Below are positions 8,813-17,590 of a stretch of 64,000 nucleotides of DNA, piece by piece. Each line of letters begins with the position of its first letter. Positions within the stretch are counted from its first letter, which is position 1. This DNA is from Trichormus sp. M33_DOE_039 (GTDB taxonomy: Bacteria; Cyanobacteriota; Cyanobacteriia; Cyanobacteriales; Nostocaceae): positions 124,001 to 188,000 of the forward strand of contig DVDT01000050.1 in NCBI GenBank assembly GCA_015296085.1. Reading direction: 5' to 3'. A program made the position numbers and the translations under genes. Under the pieces are notes generated by a model, which made no database searches, had not been told where the DNA came from, and saw only the letters and a program-made list of their open reading frames with translations.

Positions 8813-10528
8813 ATGCAAATTCATATTTATGCACAGCAGGGAGAGATTGCAGGAGTCGAGCGTGAGATCGCTAATGGTGTAGATATTGATTGTTTAGAAG
8901 AGTATTCCCAGCAAACACCATTAATGTATGCAGTTAGCAGTTCTCATGCAGGTAGCGATATGATTCGCTTTCTCTTGGAACATGGTGCGAATGTGAATGC
9001 TGTTGAACCTGAATATAAACATACTGTCCTTGGGTTGGCTGTGCGGTCGGGGAATTTAGAGAAAATCCAATTGCTTCTGGATGCTGGAGCAGATATTCAC
9101 TATCGCAGAGCAGACGGATATGATGTTTTAATTGATGCTATGTATGGTCGAGATATTTTGCAGGAGCAAAATTTAATAGCGACTTTAAATTTACTCATCT
9201 CTAGAGGCGCGCCTGTAAATGGGATGAGTAGCTATGGTGAGACTGCTATTAAAGTAGCAGCTCATATTGGGAGATTTGATGCTGTGCAATTACTATTAGA
9301 TTTGGGTGCTAATCCAGAGCAACTGGGATGGACTCAATTAATGCACGCGATAGTTTTTGGAAGTTTAGAGCAAGTCCAATTATTATTGGAACAAGGTGCG
9401 GATCAAGATGTGCGTGATTGTTGGCTGAGAACGCCTTGGCTGTTGAGTCTTCAGGTAGCTGAACTAGCTAAAGCCAAATTACTTCTAGCTGCGGGCGCAA
9501 ATTACCACGATGTGGGAAACTGTGGACACACCCCGTTAATGTATGCGATAGAAAACCCTAGGCTCGAAGTCCTACAGTGGCTAATTGTAGAGGGATTTGA
9601 TATTGAAGCTACTGATGATTTTGGTAATACCGTATTAATGCTAGCAGCAGAGCGTAATGCCACGGATTGTGTACGAATATTACTAGAAGCTGGAGCAAAT
9701 CCGAGTAGAGGTGGTGATTTCAACAAAGCCATTCAAAGAACTAATAGTCTTGAAATTGTCAGAATGCTAGTGGCTGCTGGTGAAGATATCAGCGATATTA
9801 ACGATGATATGCGGCGATCGCTCACCGGAATTCACCACAGCAAATTTTCTCTATCACAATTATCGCCAGAGCAGTATTTTGCTGGCAAACATCCCCGATT
9901 CGGTACAAACAATCCAGATTTGATGGACATCCCTTTTTGGCAAGCGATGATTAGTCATGGTTGTTCTGCTTATGCAGCCAAAGATTTTTTTAATGATACA
10001 GAAAATTGGCAAGATAAAGCATGGTGCTATCAGCGATTTGGCAGAACTATTACACTATTACCCGATGGCAGAATTATCGAAATTGCTGGTGAACATGAAG
10101 ACTATTATGACCCTGATTTTTGTATCTATAACGATGTTGTAGTTTATCAAGGTGATGGTAATTTTCAGATTTTTGGTTATCCAAAAGAAGTATTTCCGCC
10201 AACTGATTTTCACTCAGCGACATTAGTTGGAGAATACATCTATATTATTGGTAATTTGGGATATATGGAAGCAAGAATATATAATGAAACTCCGGTTTAT
10301 CGATTAGATTGCCACACATTGACAATAGAAAAGATAGAGACTATTGGAAATAAACCAGGATGGATTAGCAATCATAAAGCTTACTATCGAGAACCACAGC
10401 AAATTTATATTACTGGGGGTAAATTGTGGGTCATAGATGATGAAACATCAGATTATCTAGATAATTCTGTCGATTACATTTTAGATTTAAGTAACTTAAC
10501 TTGGAGTTTCGCTAACTCAAAAATTTAG
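8813..10528 (+). CDS. Ankyrin-repeat protein with a C-terminal Kelch-like region
   Basis: Residues 1 to about 330 are ankyrin repeats, visible as recurring phrases such as TPLMYAV, LLLDAGADIH, LLLEQGADQDV and NTVLMLAAE. The last 230 residues are different: FGRTITLLPDGRIIEIAG, HSATLVGEYIYIIGNLGY and IYITGGKLWVIDD look like blades of a Kelch/galactose-oxidase type propeller. No signal peptide is present, so it is probably cytosolic and mediates protein contacts. CAGGAG lies 16 bases upstream of the ATG, which is a long spacing. The neighbours give no hint about its partners. Confidence 0.8.
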   Translation: MQIHIYAQQGEIAGVEREIANGVDIDCLEEYSQQTPLMYAVSSSHAGSDMIRFLLEHGANVNAVEPEYKHTVLGLAVRSGNLEKIQLLLDAGADIHYRRADGYDVLIDAMYGRDILQEQNLIATLNLLISRGAPVNGMSSYGETAIKVAAHIGRFDAVQLLLDLGANPEQLGWTQLMHAIVFGSLEQVQLLLEQGADQDVRDCWLRTPWLLSLQVAELAKAKLLLAAGANYHDVGNCGHTPLMYAIENPRLEVLQWLIVEGFDIEATDDFGNTVLMLAAERNATDCVRILLEAGANPSRGGDFNKAIQRTNSLEIVRMLVAAGEDISDINDDMRRSLTGIHHSKFSLSQLSPEQYFAGKHPRFGTNNPDLMDIPFWQAMISHGCSAYAAKDFFNDTENWQDKAWCYQRFGRTITLLPDGRIIEIAGEHEDYYDPDFCIYNDVVVYQGDGNFQIFGYPKEVFPPTDFHSATLVGEYIYIIGNLGYMEARIYNETPVYRLDCHTLTIEKIETIGNKPGWISNHKAYYREPQQIYITGGKLWVIDDETSDYLDNSVDYILDLSNLTWSFANSKI

Positions 10529-10553
10529 AGGCATTGCATTGCAATGTCTCTAC
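10527..10553. repeat. Dispersed palindrome, GTAGAGACG family (degenerate copy)
   Basis: GAGGCATTGCATTGCAATGTCTC follows the ankyrin gene. It is a variant of the perfect palindrome at 43305-43332. Confidence 0.55.
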
Positions 10554-10612
10554 AAACTATTCATGTTTGTATTACTCAGATCAAATTTGAATTTTTGATT
10601 TTTGAATTTCTA

Positions 10613-12070
10613 TTAGAGGTGATCTCTATGCTGTTGGCGTTCTTTGATTTTGAGTAGAATCTCGGCGTGCATCTCACGAGTAATGGGGTAAAAATACGTT
10701 AAGATTAAGCCTAAAATTAAACAAATTGTAGGTATAGGGCCAATGGCGATGCGAATAGCTAACAATGCAGAATCAGGTTGTATAGGAAGTGTATTCTGTC
10801 CAGCTACAGCTTCTTTAAAACCGGATGCTTGCAAAGCATTACCTACTAAGAATAGCCCGAAAGCTAAACCAAATTTTTGCAATAAAACCATAAAGCCATA
10901 AAAAATTCCTTCCCGGCGTTGTCCTGTTTCCAGTTCATCTAATTCAATCACATCTGGAATCATTGACCAAGGAACTAAATAAGCTGTAGACACACCAAAC
11001 CCCGCCATTACAGCCATGACATACATCAAACCTATTTGGCCTGGCTGTAAGAAAAACAGTCCTGCGCCAGCAATGATCCACAAACTCATTCCCAGGAAAT
11101 AAACTGGCTTTTTGCCGATTCTTTTACTAACAGCAGTCCACACAAACAACATCACTAAAGCCGTTCCTTGAACTGCAATCATGACTGTAGGTACATCTGA
11201 TTCAGCGAGAGACATACAGTGAATGACGAAGTAAGGAATAATGCTGGCTGTGACTTGTACGCCTAGCCAAGAAAACAGATATATACCAATAACAAATAAA
11301 AAGGGACGATTACTAAAAACGATTTTGAGTTGTTGCAAAAAAGGGATAGATTCAGATTCTTCAACTTGGATGCGTTTAGCTTCAAACGCCAAGACGCGAT
11401 CGCGCACACCAAAAACGCACCAATATAGAGAGACAACCGAAATGACAGTACAAATTGCAGCTAACACAAAATATTGTTGTTGGCGATCGGCAATCCGCGA
11501 GAAAACGACTTGTGCCAAAATTAAAGATAAAATACTACCACCAATGGAAAAAGCAAAACGAAAACTATTGAGGCTGGTACGTTCGTCATAATCTTGGGTG
11601 AGTTCTGGGGTTAACGCCGTGTAAGGCAAATTCACCACAGTATAAAATACCTGAGAAATCAACCCAATCACCACGTAATACCAAAATAACGCCCAAACAT
11701 TACTACTTTGGTTACTACTAAATCGCGGTACAATCCACTGCAAGAAGAAGAAAATGCCAAAAGGAATTGCACCATAAAGCATCCAAGGTAGACGACGACC
11801 CCATCGCCGCGATTGGGTTTTATCCGTAAGTACGCCAACAAATGGGTCATTGACTGCATCCCAAATTTTACCAATCAGCAGCACACTTCCAGCTAAACCA
11901 GCCGGAATTCCAGCCACATTAGTAAAGAAAATTAATAGAAAAAATATTGCTATATTAGCGGTAATTGCTGGGCCTAAATCTCCGGCCCCATAAGCCAGTT
12001 TTGTTTTTAAATCTAGTTTTGGGCTTAATTGATGCTTTGGAGGATAGTCATTAGCAGCAGAATCGTTCAT
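10613..12070 (-). CDS. MFS transporter of the GPH (sugar:cation symporter) family
   Basis: The 485-residue, 12-helix protein starts with LKTKLAYGAGDLGPAI, then has the family loop WDAVNDPFVGVLTDKTQSR with RWGRRLPWMLYGAIPFG just after it. That D-P-x-x-G...D...R-x-G-R-R-R-P/L-like loop is the glycoside-pentoside-hexuronide (melibiose-type) signature. The protein likely imports a sugar or glycoside with Na+ or H+. The internal YTALTPELTQDYDERTSLNS is also characteristic of the family. It is transcribed away from the phosphoribosyltransferase gene, with 92 bases between the starts. The substrate cannot be deduced. Confidence 0.85.
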   Translation of the reverse strand: MNDSAANDYPPKHQLSPKLDLKTKLAYGAGDLGPAITANIAIFFLLIFFTNVAGIPAGLAGSVLLIGKIWDAVNDPFVGVLTDKTQSRRWGRRLPWMLYGAIPFGIFFFLQWIVPRFSSNQSSNVWALFWYYVVIGLISQVFYTVVNLPYTALTPELTQDYDERTSLNSFRFAFSIGGSILSLILAQVVFSRIADRQQQYFVLAAICTVISVVSLYWCVFGVRDRVLAFEAKRIQVEESESIPFLQQLKIVFSNRPFLFVIGIYLFSWLGVQVTASIIPYFVIHCMSLAESDVPTVMIAVQGTALVMLFVWTAVSKRIGKKPVYFLGMSLWIIAGAGLFFLQPGQIGLMYVMAVMAGFGVSTAYLVPWSMIPDVIELDELETGQRREGIFYGFMVLLQKFGLAFGLFLVGNALQASGFKEAVAGQNTLPIQPDSALLAIRIAIGPIPTICLILGLILTYFYPITREMHAEILLKIKERQQHRDHL

Positions 12071-12162
12071 AATGTCTTGCGCTCATACTAAAATATGAAG
12101 TTTGCGGTAGCTTTGCTTGCCGTAGGTATCGCCTTTAGTATCACCCATAAAATACCTACCTT

Positions 12163-12672
12163 ATGCCAGACCTTTACGTTTCTTGGTCAGAGTATCACTA
12201 TAAAATTGAGCAGCTGGCTGCTCAGATTTATGACTCTGGTTGGGAATTTAATCAGATTGTCTGTCTAGCCAGGGGCGGACTGCGTGTTGGTGATATTATT
12301 TCCCGTATATATCAGCAGCCTTTGGCAATTTTAGCAACATCGTCTTACAGTGGCCCTGGGAAACAAGAGAGAGGTCAGTTAAGCTTTTCTCGTCATTTAA
12401 CCATGACCACGGAAAAATTAGGCTCACACATTTTAGTTGTGGACGACTTGGTAGACTCGGGAATCACTCTCAAAGAAACTATTCCTTGGTTACACGACAA
12501 CACGGATTCCCCCATTGAGGAGATTCGCACTGCCGTAATTTGGTATAAGGCTTGTTCTATTTTTGCACCTAACTATTACATTGATTACTTACCTGATAAT
12601 CCTTGGATTCGCCAACCTTTTGAACATTATGAAAATATCAGCCCAGCAGAATTAGCAGCAAAGGTGGGGTAA
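12163..12672 (+). CDS. Phosphoribosyltransferase, xanthine/hypoxanthine type
   Basis: The 169-residue protein carries the PRPP-binding motif LVVDDLVDSGITL and a preceding strand IVCLARGGLRVGDI, both standard for type I phosphoribosyltransferases. The size and the ILVVDDLVDSG form suggest a purine salvage enzyme (Gpt-like), which transfers phosphoribose from PRPP to a base in the cytosol. Archaeal and cyanobacterial members are sometimes of uncertain substrate. It starts at the ATG at 12163 without a strong ribosome binding site and converges with the cyclase gene. Confidence 0.85.
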   Translation: MPDLYVSWSEYHYKIEQLAAQIYDSGWEFNQIVCLARGGLRVGDIISRIYQQPLAILATSSYSGPGKQERGQLSFSRHLTMTTEKLGSHILVVDDLVDSGITLKETIPWLHDNTDSPIEEIRTAVIWYKACSIFAPNYYIDYLPDNPWIRQPFEHYENISPAELAAKVG

Positions 12673-12677
12673 TACTG

Positions 12678-12757
12678 ATTTTGGATTTTGGATTTTGGAT
12701 TTTAAATTTTGGATTGGAATTCACTCTAAAATCCGAAATCTAAAATCTAAAATTCTT
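12678..12757. repeat. ATTTTGG tandem repeat with inverted partner between convergent genes
   Basis: GATTTTGGATTTTGG units are followed by AAAATCCGAAATCTAAAAT, so transcripts from either side could fold. It may serve as a bidirectional terminator for the phosphoribosyltransferase and the cyclase. Confidence 0.5.
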
Positions 12758-12779
12758 TCCCCACACCCCTCTCTAAAAT

Positions 12780-15371
12780 CTATTTCTCTTGGAAAGTCCA
12801 AACGCCTTCATCCCATTCGGAAATAGTTGGGGGTGATTGCAACCAATGTTGACAACGTAAAAGATGTAACATTGCGGCTTTGTCGTGATTATCAAATGCC
12901 AAAACCTTGGCAAATTCTGCCCTGGCTGAAGTAAATTCTTGCTGGAGATAATACTCCCGACCTTTGTGATAATGATCAATTACTTGTAACTTTTCACTAC
13001 TAATCGGATCGGAACGTAAACCTACTAATTCATAGATGGCTACCGGCTCATTTCTACCTTTGACGCGAATGTAGTCTAGTTCTCGCGCCCAGATATTGTT
13101 TTGGCAGGGTTTAAAGGTATTATCGCTGAGAATAATGTCACAACCGTACTGTTTACTCACACTTTCTAGTCGAGAACCTAAGTTCACACCATCACCGATC
13201 GCTGTAAATTCCATCCGTTTACTAGAGCCGATATTGCCACTGATAACGGTATCAGAATTAATCCCAATCCCAATGTTAATTCTCGGTTTATTAGCTGCGT
13301 AGCGACGCTGATTAAATTCGTGCAAACGATGGCGCATTTCTATAGATGTTTGCACCGCCATCCAAGCGTGTTCTTCGAGGGGAAGAGGCGAACCGAACAC
13401 GGCCATAATTGCATCACCAATATATTTATCAAGCGTACCTTTATGTTTAAATACAGCCTCTACCATTGATTCAAAATATTCATTGAGCATACTCACTACT
13501 TCTTCTGCTTCCAGATTTTCTGTCAAAGTGGTGTAGCCCCGAATATCTGAGAATAAAATTGAAACTTCCTTGCGATCGCCTCCCAGTTTCGCATCATCCA
13601 ACTTCAGCAATTCTTCCGCTAATTCTTGAGTCATGTAGCGATACATTGTACTCTTGAGGCGTTTTTCATCGCTGATATCTTCCATGACTACTAACGCGCC
13701 ACCAACCTGCTCAGGGTCGCTTGCATTGGCGATAGTATTAATTGATAAATTAATACTATGCTGTTCTGAGTCTGACTCTGTACTCAGAAGGGTACGGTCG
13801 GGATAATATTGCTGACGATGCTTGGGGTCTACGCCAAGTAAAGCATCTTGACACCACTTACTAAAATCGCCCTCTTTAATAGTGATCGCCTCATTCACTA
13901 ACTTACCTTCTAAACGGTCTTCATCTGCCAACCCCAACAAGCGTTTAGCACTTTCATTCGCTGCAATAATTGCTCCAGTTTTATCTGTGGAAATTACGCC
14001 ATTAGAAAGACTCCGCAAAATATCCCGTTGTAATTGTTCTTGTTGCTTGACTTTGGCGAATAATTGGGCATTTTGCAATGCTACCCCAGCTTGAATATTG
14101 AAAGCTTCCATAAATTCTTCGTCGTTGCGGTCAAAGCTGGCTTGGAAGCATTCTGGAGCTTTCGGCCAATCAGTCGGATTATAAGGCGGAAAATCCCCTG
14201 ATTTCTTTTTATTGACTAATTGCGTGACCCCAATTAACTCTTGATCGCCGTTAAATACGGGCATACACAGTAAACTACAGGTACGATAGCCATTTTGCTG
14301 ATCTAGATATTTGGCTGTTTCTGAGTCGGAATGGTCGTACAAATCAAATGGGATGTTGAGTTTTTGACCAGAAGCGGCGACTATCCCCACAAAACCCTTA
14401 CCAACCGTAACGCGCAATTCCCTAGTCGAACCATCGTCCTGGGTGATTTTCGTCCATAGTTCATGCCGATCGCGATCTATCAACCACAGGGTACTGCGAT
14501 CGGCGTTCATCAATTCTTTGGCTTCATCCATCACCCGTTTTAGGGTATCTTCCAAGTCCAAACTACTTTGACTCAGGGACTTCACCGCCTTCATCATCGC
14601 AGCTGCGGCTCTTTGTTTTTGTGTGGCGATGTAAAAAGAGCGTGACGATTCTAAAATCAGGCGAATCGAAGGGGCAAATTCCTGGAATAATTGTTCATCA
14701 GCACTTGTAAAGCCAACAGTATCGACACGTTCAGCTAGCGGTGCATCAGGTGTTTGTGTAGATTTTAATTTATTGAGTAACTGTACTACTGCGACTAATT
14801 GCCCTTGTTCATTCAGTAGCGGTAAGGCCAGCATGGTGTAAGTGCGATAGCCTGTGATTTTTTCTTGTTTTTGCGCAAATATAGAACGGGGATCGTTATA
14901 AAAATCAAAGGGAATATTCACTACTTGCTTAAAAGTCGCCACTTCACCAGCAATCCCTTTATCGGCGGGAATACGAATTTCTAAAGAGCGTTTACCTTCT
15001 CCTTCAGCCACTATTGACCAAAGTTCTTGTTTTTCCTCATCCAGTAAAAATATAGTTGTCCGATCTGCTCCCAATAATTCCCCAGTTTTTAATGTAATGG
15101 AGTGCAACATTTCTTGCAGAATTGTCTCAAAACCCTGAGAATCGAGCATCGACAGGGTTTGATGCACAATATGTAATTTCTGCTCAACTTCTGTAACAAC
15201 TTGTTTAAAAGTCTCTTGAGTCAGGGGAGCTAGAAATGTTGAAATAGTCCCTTTGCGTCGGGCTAGAGTCCCGACAGGAGAAGCATTTACTGGCAAAGCC
15301 TGATTATCCTGGTTACGAACACCAATCATCAAATCAGCCTTTTCCCCAAAACTACGCTGTTGCGCTGACAT
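12780..15371 (-). CDS. cyaB: Adenylate cyclase, GAF-GAF-PAS-class III cyclase (CyaB type)
   Basis: The 863-residue protein matches the layout of Anabaena CyaB1/CyaB2: GAF-A (about 70-250), GAF-B (about 265-440), PAS (about 455-570) and a class III cyclase domain (about 600-790). Both GAFs have NKFDE-type residues (LLNK...ADEQLF; LVNKKKSGDF...NDEEFM), known in cyclic-nucleotide-binding GAFs. The catalytic domain shows metal Asp in LFSDIRGYT, LDKYIGDAIM with the purine-selecting Lys, and MEFTAIGDGVN, where Thr replaces the usual Asp, which marks class IIIb. Class IIIb enzymes are known to respond to inorganic carbon. The reaction is ATP to cAMP. A short TPR-like tail follows. It is divergent from the Rieske gene. 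I cannot tell which CyaB paralogue it is. Confidence 0.9.
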   Translation of the reverse strand: MSAQQRSFGEKADLMIGVRNQDNQALPVNASPVGTLARRKGTISTFLAPLTQETFKQVVTEVEQKLHIVHQTLSMLDSQGFETILQEMLHSITLKTGELLGADRTTIFLLDEEKQELWSIVAEGEGKRSLEIRIPADKGIAGEVATFKQVVNIPFDFYNDPRSIFAQKQEKITGYRTYTMLALPLLNEQGQLVAVVQLLNKLKSTQTPDAPLAERVDTVGFTSADEQLFQEFAPSIRLILESSRSFYIATQKQRAAAAMMKAVKSLSQSSLDLEDTLKRVMDEAKELMNADRSTLWLIDRDRHELWTKITQDDGSTRELRVTVGKGFVGIVAASGQKLNIPFDLYDHSDSETAKYLDQQNGYRTCSLLCMPVFNGDQELIGVTQLVNKKKSGDFPPYNPTDWPKAPECFQASFDRNDEEFMEAFNIQAGVALQNAQLFAKVKQQEQLQRDILRSLSNGVISTDKTGAIIAANESAKRLLGLADEDRLEGKLVNEAITIKEGDFSKWCQDALLGVDPKHRQQYYPDRTLLSTESDSEQHSINLSINTIANASDPEQVGGALVVMEDISDEKRLKSTMYRYMTQELAEELLKLDDAKLGGDRKEVSILFSDIRGYTTLTENLEAEEVVSMLNEYFESMVEAVFKHKGTLDKYIGDAIMAVFGSPLPLEEHAWMAVQTSIEMRHRLHEFNQRRYAANKPRINIGIGINSDTVISGNIGSSKRMEFTAIGDGVNLGSRLESVSKQYGCDIILSDNTFKPCQNNIWARELDYIRVKGRNEPVAIYELVGLRSDPISSEKLQVIDHYHKGREYYLQQEFTSARAEFAKVLAFDNHDKAAMLHLLRCQHWLQSPPTISEWDEGVWTFQEK

Positions 15372-15752
15372 AGGTAATTTTTGATATAGCAGGATTATAA
15401 CGTTAGAAATTTATCTAAGTGTTGCTTTAGCAACTAGTAATCGACATTACCCACAGTTTAATCGGTTGTTAATTCTGCGTCATCCTGCTTTACCCCTGTT
15501 TTCCCAATATTGCCAACAGCTCGGCTGATGTTTAAAAATTGACACAGCAAAGAATGTACACGATATTAAATTTTCTACGTGTAGTGAATAAATATACTTT
15601 ACTATTCGGGCTATGCCTAGCTTGAATAGTTATACCTGTGGGTATTAAAGATATAATTCCCCATCACCAAGTCAAACTAACATTTCTCGGACAAACTTGT
15701 GAAATGATGTACTTAATAGGCTGCATCCTTTTAAACATCAAGAGAGGTATCA
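15372..15752. other. Divergent intergenic region between cyaB and the Rieske gene
   Basis: This 381-base AT-rich region must hold both promoters. ATACC...GGTAT (15632-15645) is the only clear inverted repeat. I see no ORF and no recognisable NtcA box (GTA-N8-TAC). Confidence 0.4.
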
Positions 15753-16103
15753 ATGAACTGGATTAAAGTTCTTCCCCAAGATGAACTGCCACTAAATGGA
15801 CGCAAAGTGGTAAAAGTGGAACAACGCAACATCCTCTTACTTCACCACAACAACCAAGTTTTTGCGCTAGAAAATTCCTGCCCTCACCTCAAATTACCTA
15901 TGCAGAAAGGGAAAATTACCGATGATGGGGCTATTGTTTGTCCTTTTCATCGTAGTGCCTTTGACTTATCCACTGGTAATCCTACAGAATGGACTCCCTT
16001 TCCTCCCGGTATTGGTAAGGTGATGGGGATGATTTCCAAAGAAAAAGCCCTTTCTGTTTTTCCTACTCGTGTGGAAGAAGGTAGCATCTGGGTGGGTGTC
16101 TGA
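15753..16103 (+). CDS. Rieske-type [2Fe-2S] ferredoxin
   Basis: The 116-residue protein has the two Rieske motifs: C-x-H in SCPHLKLPM and C-x2-H in CPFHRSAFDL, spaced as in soluble Rieske ferredoxins of dioxygenase or NirD type. No membrane segment is present, so it is not the cytochrome b6f subunit. It probably passes single electrons to a partner oxygenase or reductase that is not encoded next to it. GAGAGG lies 10 bases before the ATG. Two hairpins follow the stop codon. Confidence 0.9.
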   Translation: MNWIKVLPQDELPLNGRKVVKVEQRNILLLHHNNQVFALENSCPHLKLPMQKGKITDDGAIVCPFHRSAFDLSTGNPTEWTPFPPGIGKVMGMISKEKALSVFPTRVEEGSIWVGV

Positions 16104-16137
16104 GAATTAAAAATTAAAAATTAAAAATTCCAGCAAG

Positions 16138-16232
16138 TCCACTCAAGCAGTTTCCATGAGCCAATTCCGCCTATTCTACTTGAGTGGATTTTAGTTATCA
16201 GCGATCGCAGGCTCAATGTCTGCGATTTTTTA
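16138..16232 (+). terminator. Two hairpins after the Rieske gene, the second followed by T-run
   Basis: TCCACTCAAG (16138-16147) pairs with CTTGAGTGGA (16180-16189). Then ATCGCAG (16204-16210) pairs with CTGCGAT (16220-16226), which runs into TTTTTT, a good factor-independent terminator. Confidence 0.65.
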
Positions 16233-16252
16233 TCATAGTTACTTGCAACTCA

Positions 16253-16273
16253 TAATCATTTCGAGTATGATTA
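16253..16273. promoter_or_regulatory. Inverted repeat upstream of the ZIP transporter, candidate metalloregulator operator
   Basis: TAATCAT-N7-ATGATTA lies 30 bases before the transporter start. Fur and Zur boxes are AT-rich inverted repeats of TAATnAT type, so a metal-responsive operator is plausible. The 7-base spacer is unusual for either. Confidence 0.4.
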
Positions 16274-16303
16274 ACTCATGAACTTAAACAAACAACCCCA
16301 GCG

Positions 16304-17077
16304 ATGGAGAACCTTGTAATCGGTGCATTAGCCAGTTTAGGTGCAGGATTAGCCACAGTAGTCGGTGCGTTACCTGTTTTACTACCAATTAATTTCACGC
16401 AACGAATACAGGGGATAATGCTAGGGTTTGGTGGAGGAGTGATGTTAGCGGCCACATCATTTTCCCTAATCGTACCTGGAACAGAGGCCGCAGTTAAACA
16501 AGGTCAAACCCAAGCTGGTGCTGCTTTAATTATTGTGGCAGGTATGCTGTTGGGAGGAGTATTTCTGCAACTAGCCCATCGGTTTTTACCCCATGAACAT
16601 TTTGTGAAAGGAAAAGAAAACTGTAGAGGTAATCAACTCAAACGCATTTGGTTATTTATTGCAGCTATTACTATTCACAACTTCCCTGAAGGTTTAGCGG
16701 TAGGCGTAAATTTTGGTAATAATAATATTAGTGATGGCATTCCCATAGCATTGGGAATTGGCTTACAAAATATTCCAGAAGGTTTAGTAGTCGCCTTATC
16801 TTTAGTAGCTGAGAAATATTCTGCTGGTTATGCGTTGTGGATTTCTTTACTCACAGGTTTAGTAGAACCAATTGGTGGTTTGATTGGTGCAGGTGTGGTG
16901 AGTGTAGCCAATTTTGTTTTACCTTGGGCAATGGCTTTTGCGGCTGGGGCGATGTTATTTGTGATTAGTGATGAAATCATCCCAGAATCTCATCGCAAAG
17001 GTTTAGAAAAAGAAGGAACTATCGGTGTGATGTTGGGCTTTGTAGTGATGATGTTTTTGGATATTGCTTTGGGGTAA
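16304..17077 (+). CDS. ZIP-family metal transporter (ZupT-like)
   Basis: The 257-residue, 8-helix protein has both ZIP metal-site helices: ITIHNFPEGLAVGVNFG and GIGLQNIPEGLVVALS, with the H-N-x-P-E-G and N-x-P-E-G ligands. It probably imports zinc or other divalent metals (iron, manganese) across the inner membrane. The length is close to E. coli ZupT (257). The ATG at 16304 has no strong Shine-Dalgarno, and an upstream ATG at 16278 is out of frame. A palindrome at 16253-16273 could be its operator. Confidence 0.9.
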   Translation: MENLVIGALASLGAGLATVVGALPVLLPINFTQRIQGIMLGFGGGVMLAATSFSLIVPGTEAAVKQGQTQAGAALIIVAGMLLGGVFLQLAHRFLPHEHFVKGKENCRGNQLKRIWLFIAAITIHNFPEGLAVGVNFGNNNISDGIPIALGIGLQNIPEGLVVALSLVAEKYSAGYALWISLLTGLVEPIGGLIGAGVVSVANFVLPWAMAFAAGAMLFVISDEIIPESHRKGLEKEGTIGVMLGFVVMMFLDIALG

Positions 17078-17135
17078 GACGCGATGGATTGCGTCTCTAC
17101 AAAATGATTTTTATGCAACTCAAAAGGAGCGAATT

Positions 17136-17531
17136 ATGAATTTTACTCGCTTTGAACATCTAAATGTTGCCTGCCAAGATATTGATGTAACGAGGAATTT
17201 TTACCAAACACTATTTCCTGATTGGTATGTGCGCGCTGAAGGATCTAATAATGGCGATCGCTGGATACATTTGGGCAATGATCAATTCTATTTAGCCCTG
17301 AATGACTGTGCTGGACAAAAGCGTGTCCATCAAATCTATGAAAATATAGGGATTAGTCATGTCGGCTTTGTAATTCAAGATGGCGAAGCTATGCAAAAAT
17401 TGCTTGATAAAAATGGCATTGAATATTACACAATGTCAGTTCCAGAAACTAGGTACAGAATTTATGTCACTGACCCAGATGGAAATGAAATTGAGTTAGT
17501 CGAATATCAACCTGATTACGCACTCAAGTAA
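17136..17531 (+). CDS. VOC-superfamily (glyoxalase-like) protein
   Basis: The 131-residue protein starts MNFTRFEHLNVACQDIDVTR and ends YVTDPDGNEIELVEY. The N-terminal H-L-N-V, the V-T-R-N-F-Y helix and D-P-D-G-N-x-I-E-L are the paired beta-alpha-beta-beta-beta signature of vicinal-oxygen-chelate enzymes. Metal ligands would be His8 and Glu near the end. The family includes glyoxalase I, dioxygenases and resistance proteins, so the activity is undetermined. AGGAG is 6 bases upstream of the ATG at 17136. A longer frame from 17064 reads back into the preceding gene and is not the start. Confidence 0.85.
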   Translation: MNFTRFEHLNVACQDIDVTRNFYQTLFPDWYVRAEGSNNGDRWIHLGNDQFYLALNDCAGQKRVHQIYENIGISHVGFVIQDGEAMQKLLDKNGIEYYTMSVPETRYRIYVTDPDGNEIELVEYQPDYALK

Positions 17532-17549
17532 TTGATTTTGTTCAGAACT

Positions 17550-17583
17550 GTTGACGGTTGATATTTGACTGTCAACCGTCAAC
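17550..17583. terminator. Bidirectional hairpin between convergent genes
   Basis: GTTGACGGTTG (17550-17560) and CAACCGTCAAC (17573-17583) are perfect 11-base arms between the VOC gene and ubiD, which converge here. Confidence 0.6.
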
Positions 17584-17590
17584 CATTAAC

